A stretch of DNA of 42,160 bases, taken from positions 1 through 42,160 of the IMG/VR virus record IMGVR_UViG_3300014501_000868. The stretch is one strand, 5' to 3'. Shown here one piece after another: positions 1 through 8,879 of the stretch. A program made the translations under genes and the position numbers. The notes below the pieces were generated by a model. The model did no database searches. It was not told where the DNA came from and saw nothing but the letters and a program-made list of their open reading frames with translations. The DNA comes from a virus. Positions within the stretch are counted from its first letter, which is position 1, and each line of letters opens with the position of its first letter.

Positions 1-1
1 C

Positions 2-1486
2 GGCCGCGATTTGCCCATCAATCCGAACAGGATCGGAACATTGCATTCGCATTGCTATCACGCCCTTGGCGCGCCGTTGGTCGCCGAGTCCTGTGTGGAC
101 GAGTGGAACCGGGAGAATCCGCGGCTCGGCCTCACTGCCACAAAGAGGCAGGGCAAGCTTGACGGCGAAGCCGCCGAAGAAGCCGTCGAACAGTCTAAGG
201 ACGGCGATCAGATCCTGCAACAGTTGAGCCGCTATCGCGGTTTGCTGATTCCGATCAAGGACTGGCCGCTAGCGTTGCGACAATTCGAAGCCAAATGGAC
301 TCGGTACAAACGAGATCTACGCCTTCTGGATTTCACCGATCTCATCGAGCAGTGTCTCCACGATGTCCCCGTGGCGCCCACCAATCCGACGGTGATTTTC
401 GCGGACGAGGCGCAAGACCTGAACCGGATGCAGTTTGCGCTGGTTCGGAAATGGGGCGAGCGGGCAAACTACTTTATCGTCGCGGGAGATGACGACCAGT
501 GCATTTTTTCGTTCACGGGTGCTTCTCCGGACGCCATCCTCGACCCGGACATTCCGGACGACCACAAGATCATTCTCAAGCAGTCTTTTCGCGTCCCGCA
601 GTCCGTGCATCGGCTCGCTGACAAACTGATTCGGCAGATCGCCCGACGCCAGGAGAAAATCTACCTCGCGCGGCCGGAACCGGGCGCTGTTCATCGGGTC
701 TCGACTGGAACTTATAAGTCGCCGGAGTATTTCATCCTAAGCAGCGCCGAGCAGCACCTGAAAAACGGCAAGACCGTGATGTTCTTGGCTGCGTGCTCCT
801 ACATGCTGCATCCGGTGGTAGCGGCGCTCCGAAAGCGCGGTATTCCGTTTCACAACCCGTACCGGAAGTCCAACGGCTTTTGGAATCCGCTACGGATCGG
901 CAAGAAAGGTTCGACCGCCAGCCGCATCCTGGCGTTGCTGGTGGCGCACCCCGATTTTGGGGACGGTCAACATCGATGGACCTACGGCGATATTGCGCTG
1001 TGGGCGGACTGGTTGGTTTCGCACGGAATCCTGAAACACGGGGTGAAGGAGAGACTCCCGGATTTTGATCGGGCGCAGACGGCGACCATGGAGCAACTCG
1101 ATGAGATCTTTGAGACAGGTGCGCTCACGACGCTGATGGGCGCCTTCGGCGGCGACTATCACGCGTTGCTCAATTGGTGGCGTCGGCTGCTCACGACGGA
1201 CGTCCGCAGTCGCGTGCAGTTTCCGGCAGACGTCACCGCCGCGTGGGGGCCGCGCGCGCTCATCGACACGCCCAAGGTAGTGGTCGGGACCATCCACTCT
1301 GTGAAAGGCGGCCAAGCCGATGTAGTCTATCTCTTCCCAGATCTTAGCCGGGCGGGAGACGCCCAATACCAGCGTAAAGGCGCGCCCCATGACTCAGTGA
1401 TTCGCACTTTTTACGTGGGCATAACCAGGGCGCGGGAAACGCTCTACATCTGCCACCGCGAAACCCCGGTGGCTGTCTCCATCTGA
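2..1486 (+). CDS. UvrD/Rep-like SF1 DNA helicase, 5'-truncated by the window edge
   Basis: This is an ATP-dependent 3'-5' DNA helicase of superfamily 1A (UvrD/Rep/PcrA type). The visible motifs are in order: Ia/Ib-like TLHS near the start, Walker B DEAQD (about residue 135), motif III GDDDQCIFSFTGA, motif IV QSFRVP, motif V TIHSVKGGQAD and motif VI YVGITRARE close to the C-terminus. The Walker A motif, which should come about 20-60 residues before TLHS, is missing. The reading frame is open to the first base of the window, so the gene begins upstream and the TTG at 11 is not a real start. The spacing is short compared with full UvrD (about 720 aa), with a reduced 2B region. It ends 70 bp before the integrase start, so the two are probably co-transcribed. 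It could be a phage replication or repair gene or a host gene; the window cannot decide. Confidence is high for the family and low for the role. Confidence 0.9.
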   Translation, partial: GRDLPINPNRIGTLHSHCYHALGAPLVAESCVDEWNRENPRLGLTATKRQGKLDGEAAEEAVEQSKDGDQILQQLSRYRGLLIPIKDWPLALRQFEAKWTRYKRDLRLLDFTDLIEQCLHDVPVAPTNPTVIFADEAQDLNRMQFALVRKWGERANYFIVAGDDDQCIFSFTGASPDAILDPDIPDDHKIILKQSFRVPQSVHRLADKLIRQIARRQEKIYLARPEPGAVHRVSTGTYKSPEYFILSSAEQHLKNGKTVMFLAACSYMLHPVVAALRKRGIPFHNPYRKSNGFWNPLRIGKKGSTASRILALLVAHPDFGDGQHRWTYGDIALWADWLVSHGILKHGVKERLPDFDRAQTATMEQLDEIFETGALTTLMGAFGGDYHALLNWWRRLLTTDVRSRVQFPADVTAAWGPRALIDTPKVVVGTIHSVKGGQADVVYLFPDLSRAGDAQYQRKGAPHDSVIRTFYVGITRARETLYICHRETPVAVSI

Positions 1487-1542
1487 TTGAAACCATGGAC
1501 CTTGCTTATGTTGTCGAATGACGCTAGCCTTCTGTCGCTGAT

Positions 1543-1548
1543 AGGAGG
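1543..1548 (+). promoter_or_regulatory. Shine-Dalgarno site that sets the integrase start
   Basis: A perfect AGGAGG lies 7 nt before the GTG at 1556. The open frame could begin at a TTG at 1487 that touches the helicase stop codon, but no ribosome site precedes that TTG, and the 23 residues it would add do not look like part of an integrase N-terminus. The site therefore supports the GTG start. Confidence 0.7.
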
Positions 1549-1555
1549 CGTTGGA

Positions 1556-2809
1556 GTGAACAGAAGAGTTCAGCACCCCAAGGTGCACGAGCGGAAGGAC
1601 CGGAAAGGGTCCTACTGGTTCTTTCGCTATTGGCTTGACGAGATGCTCCCCGATGGCCGGATGAAGGCCAGCCGGAAGTTCCACACGATCGGCCCGAGCA
1701 AGGGCGACGGCGCGCTTACAAAGCGCGGAGCGGAGACGAAACGTGATGATTTCCTCGCGGAACTGAACGCCGCGCCCACACGCTGCGACGCAGCGACGCA
1801 GGCACAGCACCCGGTCGATATACGCGCGATCATATTCGGGAAACTTGCCGCGCTGTGGCGGAAGGACTACGTGGACAATCTGAAGGTTAAGCTGGCGACG
1901 CCGACGCGCGAGAAATACCGGTCTCGCCTCGACAATCACATCTTGCCGAGATGGAAGGACACGCGCCTCGGAGAGTTCCGGTCGAAGGAAATCCTCGACT
2001 GGCTCCAGCATGAGTGCACCTCCTGGCACATGATGGTCGACCTGCGAAACATCATGAGCGGCATTTTTGCCCGCGCCCAGGAGTGGGAAATCCTCGACGA
2101 GACTTTCGCCAACCCGATGACGCGCGTGAAGCTGGGCAGGAAGTGGAGCGTTCGGCCCGACCGCATCCTCACTCACGAGGAGACAGCAGAGGTGTTCGCA
2201 CGCCTGGTAGACCCGCAACTGCTGATCTGCGAGACGTGCATCTCAACCGGGACGCGCATCTCCGAGGCGGTCGGCCTCCAATTGAAACATCTGGACCTGA
2301 ATGTCGGCACGATCAAGATCCAGCAACGCCATTGCCGAGGCGATGTGGACGAGCCGAAGACGAAGAACAGCAAGCGGCTACTGGCATTGGGCACGCTGGC
2401 CGACCGGTATAGGGCGTGGATCGCCAAAAAGGGAATCACGCAGCCCAACGATTGGATCTTCGCGCAGGAGGATGATCGCAGCAAGCCTATGTGGGACTCG
2501 GGCGTACGGAAGGCCCTCAAGATCGCAGCGGTGGACGCCGGGTGCGACTTCGAGGGCTTCGGGCTGCACTCGTTCCGGCGAGCCAATATTACATGGCGGC
2601 AGGAAGTCGGCGGGAGCGCCATCGAAGCGAGCAAGATCGCGGGCCATGCGACCGTAAGCATGACGGGCGACTACACGATCGTTCAGTTGCAGCGGCAGGA
2701 AGATTTGACCCGCGCTATTCAGGATCGCGTCGCGACAGCGCGCGAGAAGCAACAGGCGAAGGGAGCCAAAGAGCAGGCTCAGGAGGCGGCGGAAAAGGAC
2801 GCAGCGTAG
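1556..2809 (+). CDS. int: Phage-type tyrosine recombinase (integrase)
   Basis: Site-specific recombinase of 417 aa that would integrate and excise the element through a 3'-phosphotyrosine intermediate. The N-terminus has an Arg/Lys-rich arm-type segment (WFFRYW), followed at about residues 95-180 by a SAM-like core-binding domain and then the catalytic domain. The catalytic set is complete: Arg234 in TGTRISE, a Lys in PKTKNSKR (about 268-270), His338 and Arg341 in HSFRR, His364 in AGHATVSM and nucleophile Tyr373 in MTGDYT. The last 35 residues are Lys/Glu/Ala rich. The start is a GTG with a strong AGGAGG. The gene lies downstream of a helicase on the same strand and converges on the HD/YwgA cargo pair and the phage late genes. 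No excisionase or clear att duplication was found beside it. The family is certain; activity is likely because no key residue is missing. Confidence 0.93.
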   Translation: MNRRVQHPKVHERKDRKGSYWFFRYWLDEMLPDGRMKASRKFHTIGPSKGDGALTKRGAETKRDDFLAELNAAPTRCDAATQAQHPVDIRAIIFGKLAALWRKDYVDNLKVKLATPTREKYRSRLDNHILPRWKDTRLGEFRSKEILDWLQHECTSWHMMVDLRNIMSGIFARAQEWEILDETFANPMTRVKLGRKWSVRPDRILTHEETAEVFARLVDPQLLICETCISTGTRISEAVGLQLKHLDLNVGTIKIQQRHCRGDVDEPKTKNSKRLLALGTLADRYRAWIAKKGITQPNDWIFAQEDDRSKPMWDSGVRKALKIAAVDAGCDFEGFGLHSFRRANITWRQEVGGSAIEASKIAGHATVSMTGDYTIVQLQRQEDLTRAIQDRVATAREKQQAKGAKEQAQEAAEKDAA

Positions 2810-2921
2810 AATGGCGGTAGGACGTCCTCTCCACTTTCCGTACCGCGAATCCAAGACCGGCGTCGAGCGAAAGCCGGAATTGCCCGTCCAAAAACGCTCG
2901 CGCCCTCTATTCCCGGGTGAG

Positions 2922-3479
2922 TTAGGCCGTCATTACGTTTGCGAACTGCGCCTTCGCCTCGTTGATGAGTTTGTCAGCTTCCTCAACGGCCGTTTCTGCC
3001 TCCGAAAGGCTCACATGGCGTTTTAGTTCGTTGATCCGTGCGGCGCGACGATCCGCTGGAGTCCGTTCGTTCAATGTCACATAGATGGCTGTGGCAAGAC
3101 GCTCCAACCCCGCGACGTTCTTATGTCCCAGCCGAGAAGCGACGAAATCGATTTCGGATGCGTATTTATCGGGCACAGTTGGGAACTGTTGCTTGAGCGC
3201 ATCGCTCAGGGGGCCGGCCTTCAGGCTAGGCCCGTACCTTTCGCTCTTTACCTCCCAATCGAAGAATCCGTCGGTGCGCAGGGTACCAATCTCGTCGCGC
3301 AGGTCGAAAGAAAACGGGCCGTGTTTATACAGGATGAACTCAAATCCAGCCGGAACCTCCAGCACTTTTTCCAGGATGTACGTTGCTTTCTGGACGTGGG
3401 TCTCTCCAGCCCAACTTCCGCTTGCACGTAGCTTTTCGGTCAGCGCCACTAGCAGGCTAGCTCTATCAAGTCTATTCAT
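2922..3479 (-). CDS. YwgA/DUF4065 (Panacea)-like small protein, partner of the HD hydrolase
   Basis: A 185-aa soluble protein. The N-terminal 75 residues carry the pattern of the YwgA/DUF4065-like fold: HVQKATYIL, then YKHGPFSFDLRDEI, then an alternating LRTDGFF segment. In related proteins the equivalent of QK..Y.L...GP is the conserved core. The C-terminal third is predicted helical and charged (NELKRHVSLSEAETAVEEAD). It lies 13 nt after the HD hydrolase gene on the same strand, so they form a two-gene unit. In Bacillus subtilis the YwgA and YwfO (HD-domain) genes are, from memory, also neighbours, which suggests a conserved partnership. DUF4065-type proteins often act as antitoxins or protein-interaction modules, so a regulator or inhibitor of the HD enzyme is a reasonable inference. 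There is no catalytic motif. The family call is moderate and the function is unknown. Confidence 0.55.
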   Translation of the reverse strand: MNRLDRASLLVALTEKLRASGSWAGETHVQKATYILEKVLEVPAGFEFILYKHGPFSFDLRDEIGTLRTDGFFDWEVKSERYGPSLKAGPLSDALKQQFPTVPDKYASEIDFVASRLGHKNVAGLERLATAIYVTLNERTPADRRAARINELKRHVSLSEAETAVEEADKLINEAKAQFANVMTA

Positions 3480-3492
3480 ATCAATTACCTAC

Positions 3493-4782
3493 CTAAGCTC
3501 CTAGAATTTTTACCTTGTTCTCGCCGAGCCACATCTTCGCCTTTTCTTTGCTCTCCGGATCAACAAACACATAGTCTACCGAAAAACTCGGCCCTTGTCT
3601 GAGCGTTTCGGACAGCTTGACCGACGAAGCGATGTTGCCATCGCGAAGGTACACGGGGAAATCCTCGGAACCTCCTTCAGATTCATACGGATCATGCCGC
3701 ACCGCGCCGTCGCCAAACTCCAGCCGAGCGGCCTCGTAAACCAGCTCGACACTTTTTAAATTCAGAACGAGATCAAGTGGACTGCTCTCATAGAGCAGTC
3801 GGAAGTGCTGCCGATCGACAATCCGCCGCGCCTGCTCATGGCCCCTCAGAGACTGATCTCCAGCAACCTGGAGCACAGCCGCAAGAACTTCATTATCCGT
3901 CATGCCCAAGTGTTCTTCGAGCTTAATAGAAAACTGGCCCTCATTCAGCCACTCACCCAAGAACTCCTTAAGATGAATGTCGTAGATGCGCCGAACCGGA
4001 TGGAAGTACAACTGCGTGTACATAAAGTAGCGAGCCCAGAGGAGCGACTCCGCTGTTTGAAGCCCGCCTAAAGTGATCCCAAGTTCGGGCTCCTCAGACT
4101 CAAGATCCTCGCGCGGGAGAATTCGCATCGTCTCTATCAGGCGCATGTGATCGAAACGGCCATAAGACACTCCGCTGTGGAACGAATCGCGCAGCAGGTA
4201 ATCAATGCGATCAGCACCAAAAACGTTACCGCCGATCATTTCGTAGAGAATCGACTCCCACACCGATAGGCCGCTGCCGTAGTATTTGGGGCCGACCGCC
4301 AATTTCGCGACATCCTCCGCTTGGATCTTCAGTTCTGCAAAGAGCGGTTTCAGGTGGTCGCCGAGGATATGTAGTTTGCTCAGGTGCTCGTGGCGAATGC
4401 CCTTCGGCAGGAGTTCCTTTTCGGCCGCATGAGAAAAGGGCAAATGGCCAACGTCATGACACAGGGCAGCCATTCGCAGAACCCGCCGCCAATATCCCCA
4501 CTCAAGCTCGTTCTTGCGAGGAATGAGTTCGCGTACGCAGTCGTGGTAAATGTTCTCGGGGTCGGTCACAACATCGTAAATTCGCGTCGCGGCATCCATC
4601 ACTCCAAGTGAGTGTTCAAAGCGCCGGTGGGTTGCGCCCGGATACACCAGGTAGGTCATCGCAAGTTGGTGGATATACCTAAGCCGCTGGAAGGGACGTG
4701 AATTGACCACTTTGCGCTCTTCCGAATCGAGCTTGATGAACCCGTGGATGGGATCACGGATCTCGTGAATTCGGTTAGCCAT
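3493..4782 (-). CDS. HD-domain phosphohydrolase, dNTPase/YwfO-like
   Basis: A 429-aa metal-dependent HD hydrolase of the dNTP triphosphohydrolase branch (SAMHD1, EF1143/YwfO relatives). The N-terminal IHEIRDPIHGFIKLD is the family signature. The metal ligands are visible as His57 in HRRFEHSLG, His109-Asp110 in ALCHDVGHLPFSH and the later Asp in GADRIDYLLRDS. The start was moved from an upstream TTG (4812) to the ATG at 4782 because GAAGGG sits 6 nt before it and the family begins with MANRIHEI. Enzymes of this family cut dNTPs to nucleosides plus triphosphate; bacterial dNTPases can defend against phages by draining the dNTP pool. Its pairing with a YwgA-like gene, placed between the phage tail operon and the integrase, supports a defence cargo role. 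That role is inference; the enzyme class is well supported. Confidence 0.85.
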   Translation of the reverse strand: MANRIHEIRDPIHGFIKLDSEERKVVNSRPFQRLRYIHQLAMTYLVYPGATHRRFEHSLGVMDAATRIYDVVTDPENIYHDCVRELIPRKNELEWGYWRRVLRMAALCHDVGHLPFSHAAEKELLPKGIRHEHLSKLHILGDHLKPLFAELKIQAEDVAKLAVGPKYYGSGLSVWESILYEMIGGNVFGADRIDYLLRDSFHSGVSYGRFDHMRLIETMRILPREDLESEEPELGITLGGLQTAESLLWARYFMYTQLYFHPVRRIYDIHLKEFLGEWLNEGQFSIKLEEHLGMTDNEVLAAVLQVAGDQSLRGHEQARRIVDRQHFRLLYESSPLDLVLNLKSVELVYEAARLEFGDGAVRHDPYESEGGSEDFPVYLRDGNIASSVKLSETLRQGPSFSVDYVFVDPESKEKAKMWLGENKVKILGA

Positions 4783-5060
4783 GGGCAGCCCTTCGATTTT
4801 ACTCCAAAACAAGTGAGGGCAAAATTGTTTTTATCAGCCTTGGACAGAGTTTATGACGAGATTGAGCCGTTCGGTCGTTCGCTCCCCCTCCTCAGCATTC
4901 AAGCTCAGGACAGCATGAAGCGAGATCCGCCTCAGCCGCCGGCTCACAGTGACGCTCTTAAAGAGTGCGTCATCAGTAACTTACCGCGACGACCATCCGG
5001 CCCGAAAGCTGCACCGAGGGCGCAGAGCTTCGATGCCAGCCAACCGAGGACCAACAGGCC
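4783..5060. other. Intergenic spacer between the terminal tail gene and the HD/YwgA cargo
   Basis: The 278 bp between the end of the 1272-aa tail gene and the HD hydrolase start holds the possible cargo promoter at its left end and no convincing gene. No strong inverted repeat followed by a T-run was seen, so readthrough from the phage operon into the cargo is not excluded. Confidence 0.4.
4796..4822 (-). promoter_or_regulatory. Possible promoter of the HD/YwgA pair
   Basis: On the minus strand a TTGCCC (4817-4822) and a TAAAAT (4796-4801) are separated by 15 nt, ending 13 nt before the ATG at 4782. The -10 matches five of six consensus bases and the -35 four of six, but the spacer is short. 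This local stretch is clearly more A+T-rich than its surroundings. Weak candidate only. Confidence 0.25.
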
Positions 5061-8000
5061 TCACAAGAACGTCGAGCGTCGGGCTTGCTGTGGTAGCGGT
5101 AACGGCCAACATAACAGGCAGAAGTGGTCGAAGGCCCAAAGGCAAATCACCGGAATCGACTGTCCAAGTGCGCACACGTACTCAATGGTCCATGGGCACC
5201 CGCCGTTGAACCACGGCACCAGGTACGCCGTTGCGGTCGCGGGCCACGTGGCGGGGCCGGTGACCGGAAATGCGATCGCCGCATGCGCGTTGGCGAAGTT
5301 CCGGTAGGTCGATCCCCAGGAGAGCGCCTCCATCTTCAGTCGGTCGAGGCCCGAGCCTGTCTGCGCCAGATACTGTGACGGCAGATTGACTGCGCGATTC
5401 AGGCGACCGCCCTGCGGGTATGGGACGTCCGGCGTGTAATAGCACGTCGCGAAGTTCACGTCGTACGGCCAGAGCAACTCGAACTTCGCGCCGGAGTAAG
5501 CCGCGAGCACGGTGGCTCGGATGGAATCGATGTGGGTCTTGATCAGGCTGGCGAGGAAGTTCGCATCCGCCGATCCGTTGACGGTCGGATCATCGTCCTG
5601 CGTGTAGAACGCGGCGAGGGACCTGCCGAGCGCGGTTTGCGCGGCTTGCGCCGTGTAGGCGTCGTAGTAGGCCATTCCGCCACCGCTGCACGTCCCGGTG
5701 CCGCCGACGTAATTCCCGTTTCCGCTCGTGCCGTTGAGGGTGAAGTGGGTCGCATCGCTGACGGTGATCGTCTGGTCCCCGTTGGCGGCCGTGTTTCCCC
5801 GGATGCCGGCGAGGATCGCGCGTTGGCCCGTGGATAAGCCGTGCGGGGCAACCGTGCCGATCGAAATCGGCGACGTCCAACTCGCGTATCCCACGGCGAG
5901 GTTCTGGACTACGCTGAAGAACCACCAGAGGAACTCGCCGAACTGAAGCCAAGGCGTAAGACCGGCGGTACTCATGATCCCCGCCACCTGCGCGTAGCAG
6001 GCTGCCAGGTACGGCGTCACGGTGCTCGGATTGAAGGTGCACTGCGAGGTTTGAAGGTCGATGAAGGTCGCGTCTCCCACGCCAGGCGTATAGCCGCCCG
6101 AGATCAGCGTCGCAAGTTGGTAGTGGTTTGCATCGGTGACGGTGATCGCCCAGACGCCGGAGTGCGTTGAGCTCGATATGTGAACCGTGTTCCCGGTGAT
6201 GTAGCCATGGCCGGTTTGCTGGATCGTGATCGGGCTGGAACCGCTGACCGCCTCAACGAAGCTGGCGCCCCAGCTTCCGAATCCGGTATCCGTGAGGACC
6301 TGGTTGCCATTAGAGAACCGTTGCGCCCACGCACCCGCGGCGGTGTTCACATCCGGCGGCGCGAGCAGTTCCTGCGAGAAAGCGGCAGTCATCGTCTGGC
6401 CAGCCGCGTTGACCTGCGCGCAGAAGTCGGCCAAGTAATCGACGAACGCCCGATTGAGGGGTTGCGATTGCGATGCGTCCACCTGCCATACGCCCTCGTT
6501 ACCCGCCTTGATGTCACCGCTGAAGGTGATCGAGCCGGTTGACGGGTTCGCGCCGTTCGCGCCCGTCCCTGCGGCATAACTTGTGAACAGGGTGAACCCA
6601 GCAACGGGGCTGAGCGTCGTGATCGTAAGCTGTCCGGTCCCGGTCTTCGCCGCCGAGATCCCGACGAACAGCGTGTTGATCGCGTTGACGAACCGCAGCG
6701 CGAGCGTGTCCACGGTGTCGGTCGGATAGACTGCTGCGCCGAACGCGGTTCCGAAGCCGTCGCCGTAACTCGCGCCACCCACCTGCAGCAACATGGCGTC
6801 GCCATCGCCGTAAAGCGACCCGAGATTGAAACCGCTCGACCCCGCCGAGATCGTGACGGTGGCCTGATGGAAACTTCCGCCCGAGCGCACGCGTTTCAAT
6901 GCGAAGAAGACACCGGAGTAGAAGTCGATGTCGCCGGCGAATCCGGACTTGCTCAGAATCCAGAAGGCGCGTGCGGGCGCGAGAGCGTAAGTCTGGGCGG
7001 TGTCGAAATCGCAGGCGCAGTTGACGTTTGGATAGGTCGTGGCGGGCGATTGCACGTCCGAGAGGACCGCAGCTTGCAAATAATCGAAGCAGCAACGGGT
7101 GCTGGTGGACAGCGAATTGTGAGAGCTGGATACCGCGAGGACCACAACGTGGGCGCCGGGCGCGACACTCGATGCGATCAGTCGGCGCGCGGAAATCGGG
7201 GAGGTGGTGTCGGCGTAGCTATCGATCGTCGGCTGCGCCACGCCGTCGAGCGTGGTCGTCAACTGGCCGCCTGCGGACGAGAGCGACGTGCCCAGGTACA
7301 AGTTGTGCGTGTACTGGCACGAGTACGTGACGGTCACGTGGTCGGTCGAGTGCGAGGACTGCCGCGCGAAACCCCGGAAGTAGAAGCCTACCTGCTCGCT
7401 CCAGCCTGTGCCGGTGAAGCTCGCCCAGAAGTCGCGGCTGCCGACGGTCACACTGCCCGGCCCGGCGATTTTCAGAGGCAGAACACTGCTGGGATCGGTG
7501 GTAGCCCAGTTGGTGAACACTGCGCTCCAGGTGCTCGGCTGGTAGGCGACCATCGCGGGATTGACGGACCCGGAGTCGTAATTTAGCGCGGGCGCGAAGG
7601 TGAGCCACGCCTGGCGCAGCGAATCGATTCCGCTCGCGGTGAAATCGATGTGGAAATGCACGGACGACGGGTCCGCACCGCCGGTGAGCTTGGATGCGCC
7701 CGCTGGTGTTAGGTAAGCCGTCGAGGTCTTGTGCATCTCCAGCAACTCGATGGCGTTGCCGTCGCGGCCGCCGCCTGGCGCGAGGTAGTTGACGCCCGTT
7801 TGGGTTCCAGCAGAAGTGGTCAGGGTGGCCGATGTGGGCGAGTTCACCGACGAGATCGCGTACTGCACTCCATTAATAAGGATCGGATCGCCGGCCTGCG
7901 ATCCAAGGAAGTTCTGGCCCGAGGCGAACGATACCGACGTGCCCGAGGTGTTGACCGTCCCATATCGCGCCGCGTATACCGTGAAGCTCGCCCCGCTCAC

Positions 8001-8879
8001 GGTTGCCATCAGCGCGATCGTGGGGTTGAGGAAGGCCCAATTGGTCCCGTTGATCTGTCCGGCCAGTTGCGCGGCGATGAACGGGCAAGCGCCTTGCGAC
8101 TCGAAGAGGGTGCCGGGGCCGTTGCCGTCGGACGCCGAGCAGCTAATGCTCGCGCCGCTGTTGGTCCGCGCCGTGAGGATCACGTTGTTGGCGCTCACGG
8201 AAGCGGTCGCGTTCGGATCGTTGGCCGCATTGATCGCGTTCGCCAGCGCGATGGCGATGTCGCCGGAGCCGTCGGTCGAAAGCTGGACGTGCGAGTACGT
8301 GTTGGACCCGATCGTGATGGTGTGGTTGTATCCCGTGCCGAGGTAGTTGAAGAACCCGAACGTCACCGTCGAAGGCCCCGCCGACAGCGCAGTCGAGACC
8401 AGGTAGTCGTAGACGATGTTGCTCAAGTAGACGAGATCGACGCGGTCGTATAGCGCGGGCGTGCCGGTCAGCGTGAAGGTCCGAGAAGCCGCCGCCATGC
8501 CGGTGGCCGATGTCGCCATCGGTAGGAGCGAGATGGTGCCGGGCGTTTCCGACTTCGTGATGTAGCTGAGCGCGCCCCACGGGACAGATTGAAACTTTCG
8601 GCTGACGGGATTCTGCGCGTTGGTGATCGTCAGGTCGAAGTCGAGCGTAACGCCGGCGAGCGAGAAATCGGGGAGGTACTTGGTGGTGAAGAGATGACCG
8701 AACTGATCGTCGGCATCGAACAGCACCAGGACCGCAAAATCAGCCTGATCGCTGAAGACGCCGCTAACGGTGAAGCCCGAAGCCGAAGCGTTGTTCAACG
8801 ACGCGGCGCACCCGCGGCGGTCGAAGCCCCGCAGGTACATCGTGCGGTGGGACTCCAGTTTGGAAATTTGCTCGCTCAT
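5061..8879 (-). CDS. Large phage tail protein, probable tail sheath/fibre type with TIM-barrel-like region and FCCH-like repeats
   Basis: A 1272-aa virion protein, last in the tail operon. The N-terminal 180 residues form a beta-rich domain (MYLRGFDRRGCAASLNNASA). The middle is Ser/Thr/Gly/Ala-rich with small beta repeats. Two related modules near residues 900-1070 have the pattern HGxxTGxxVxIxx...(T)ITVxDAxHxxL, typical of the E1-FCCH-like repeats found in phage tail proteins. Between and after them lie WLQFGEFLWWFF and GGGMAYYDAYTAQAAQ, which resemble the TIM-barrel region of proposed non-contractile tail sheath proteins. I recognise this only loosely. The C-terminal 30 residues are unusually Cys/Trp/Leu rich (CLWAFDHFCLLCWPLPLP). 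The ATG at 8879 has no clear ribosome site. It is separated from the tail hub gene by the methyltransferase cargo module. A fibre or adhesin is the alternative reading. Confidence 0.7.
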   Translation of the reverse strand: MSEQISKLESHRTMYLRGFDRRGCAASLNNASASGFTVSGVFSDQADFAVLVLFDADDQFGHLFTTKYLPDFSLAGVTLDFDLTITNAQNPVSRKFQSVPWGALSYITKSETPGTISLLPMATSATGMAAASRTFTLTGTPALYDRVDLVYLSNIVYDYLVSTALSAGPSTVTFGFFNYLGTGYNHTITIGSNTYSHVQLSTDGSGDIAIALANAINAANDPNATASVSANNVILTARTNSGASISCSASDGNGPGTLFESQGACPFIAAQLAGQINGTNWAFLNPTIALMATVSGASFTVYAARYGTVNTSGTSVSFASGQNFLGSQAGDPILINGVQYAISSVNSPTSATLTTSAGTQTGVNYLAPGGGRDGNAIELLEMHKTSTAYLTPAGASKLTGGADPSSVHFHIDFTASGIDSLRQAWLTFAPALNYDSGSVNPAMVAYQPSTWSAVFTNWATTDPSSVLPLKIAGPGSVTVGSRDFWASFTGTGWSEQVGFYFRGFARQSSHSTDHVTVTYSCQYTHNLYLGTSLSSAGGQLTTTLDGVAQPTIDSYADTTSPISARRLIASSVAPGAHVVVLAVSSSHNSLSTSTRCCFDYLQAAVLSDVQSPATTYPNVNCACDFDTAQTYALAPARAFWILSKSGFAGDIDFYSGVFFALKRVRSGGSFHQATVTISAGSSGFNLGSLYGDGDAMLLQVGGASYGDGFGTAFGAAVYPTDTVDTLALRFVNAINTLFVGISAAKTGTGQLTITTLSPVAGFTLFTSYAAGTGANGANPSTGSITFSGDIKAGNEGVWQVDASQSQPLNRAFVDYLADFCAQVNAAGQTMTAAFSQELLAPPDVNTAAGAWAQRFSNGNQVLTDTGFGSWGASFVEAVSGSSPITIQQTGHGYITGNTVHISSSTHSGVWAITVTDANHYQLATLISGGYTPGVGDATFIDLQTSQCTFNPSTVTPYLAACYAQVAGIMSTAGLTPWLQFGEFLWWFFSVVQNLAVGYASWTSPISIGTVAPHGLSTGQRAILAGIRGNTAANGDQTITVSDATHFTLNGTSGNGNYVGGTGTCSGGGMAYYDAYTAQAAQTALGRSLAAFYTQDDDPTVNGSADANFLASLIKTHIDSIRATVLAAYSGAKFELLWPYDVNFATCYYTPDVPYPQGGRLNRAVNLPSQYLAQTGSGLDRLKMEALSWGSTYRNFANAHAAIAFPVTGPATWPATATAYLVPWFNGGCPWTIEYVCALGQSIPVICLWAFDHFCLLCWPLPLPQQARRSTFL

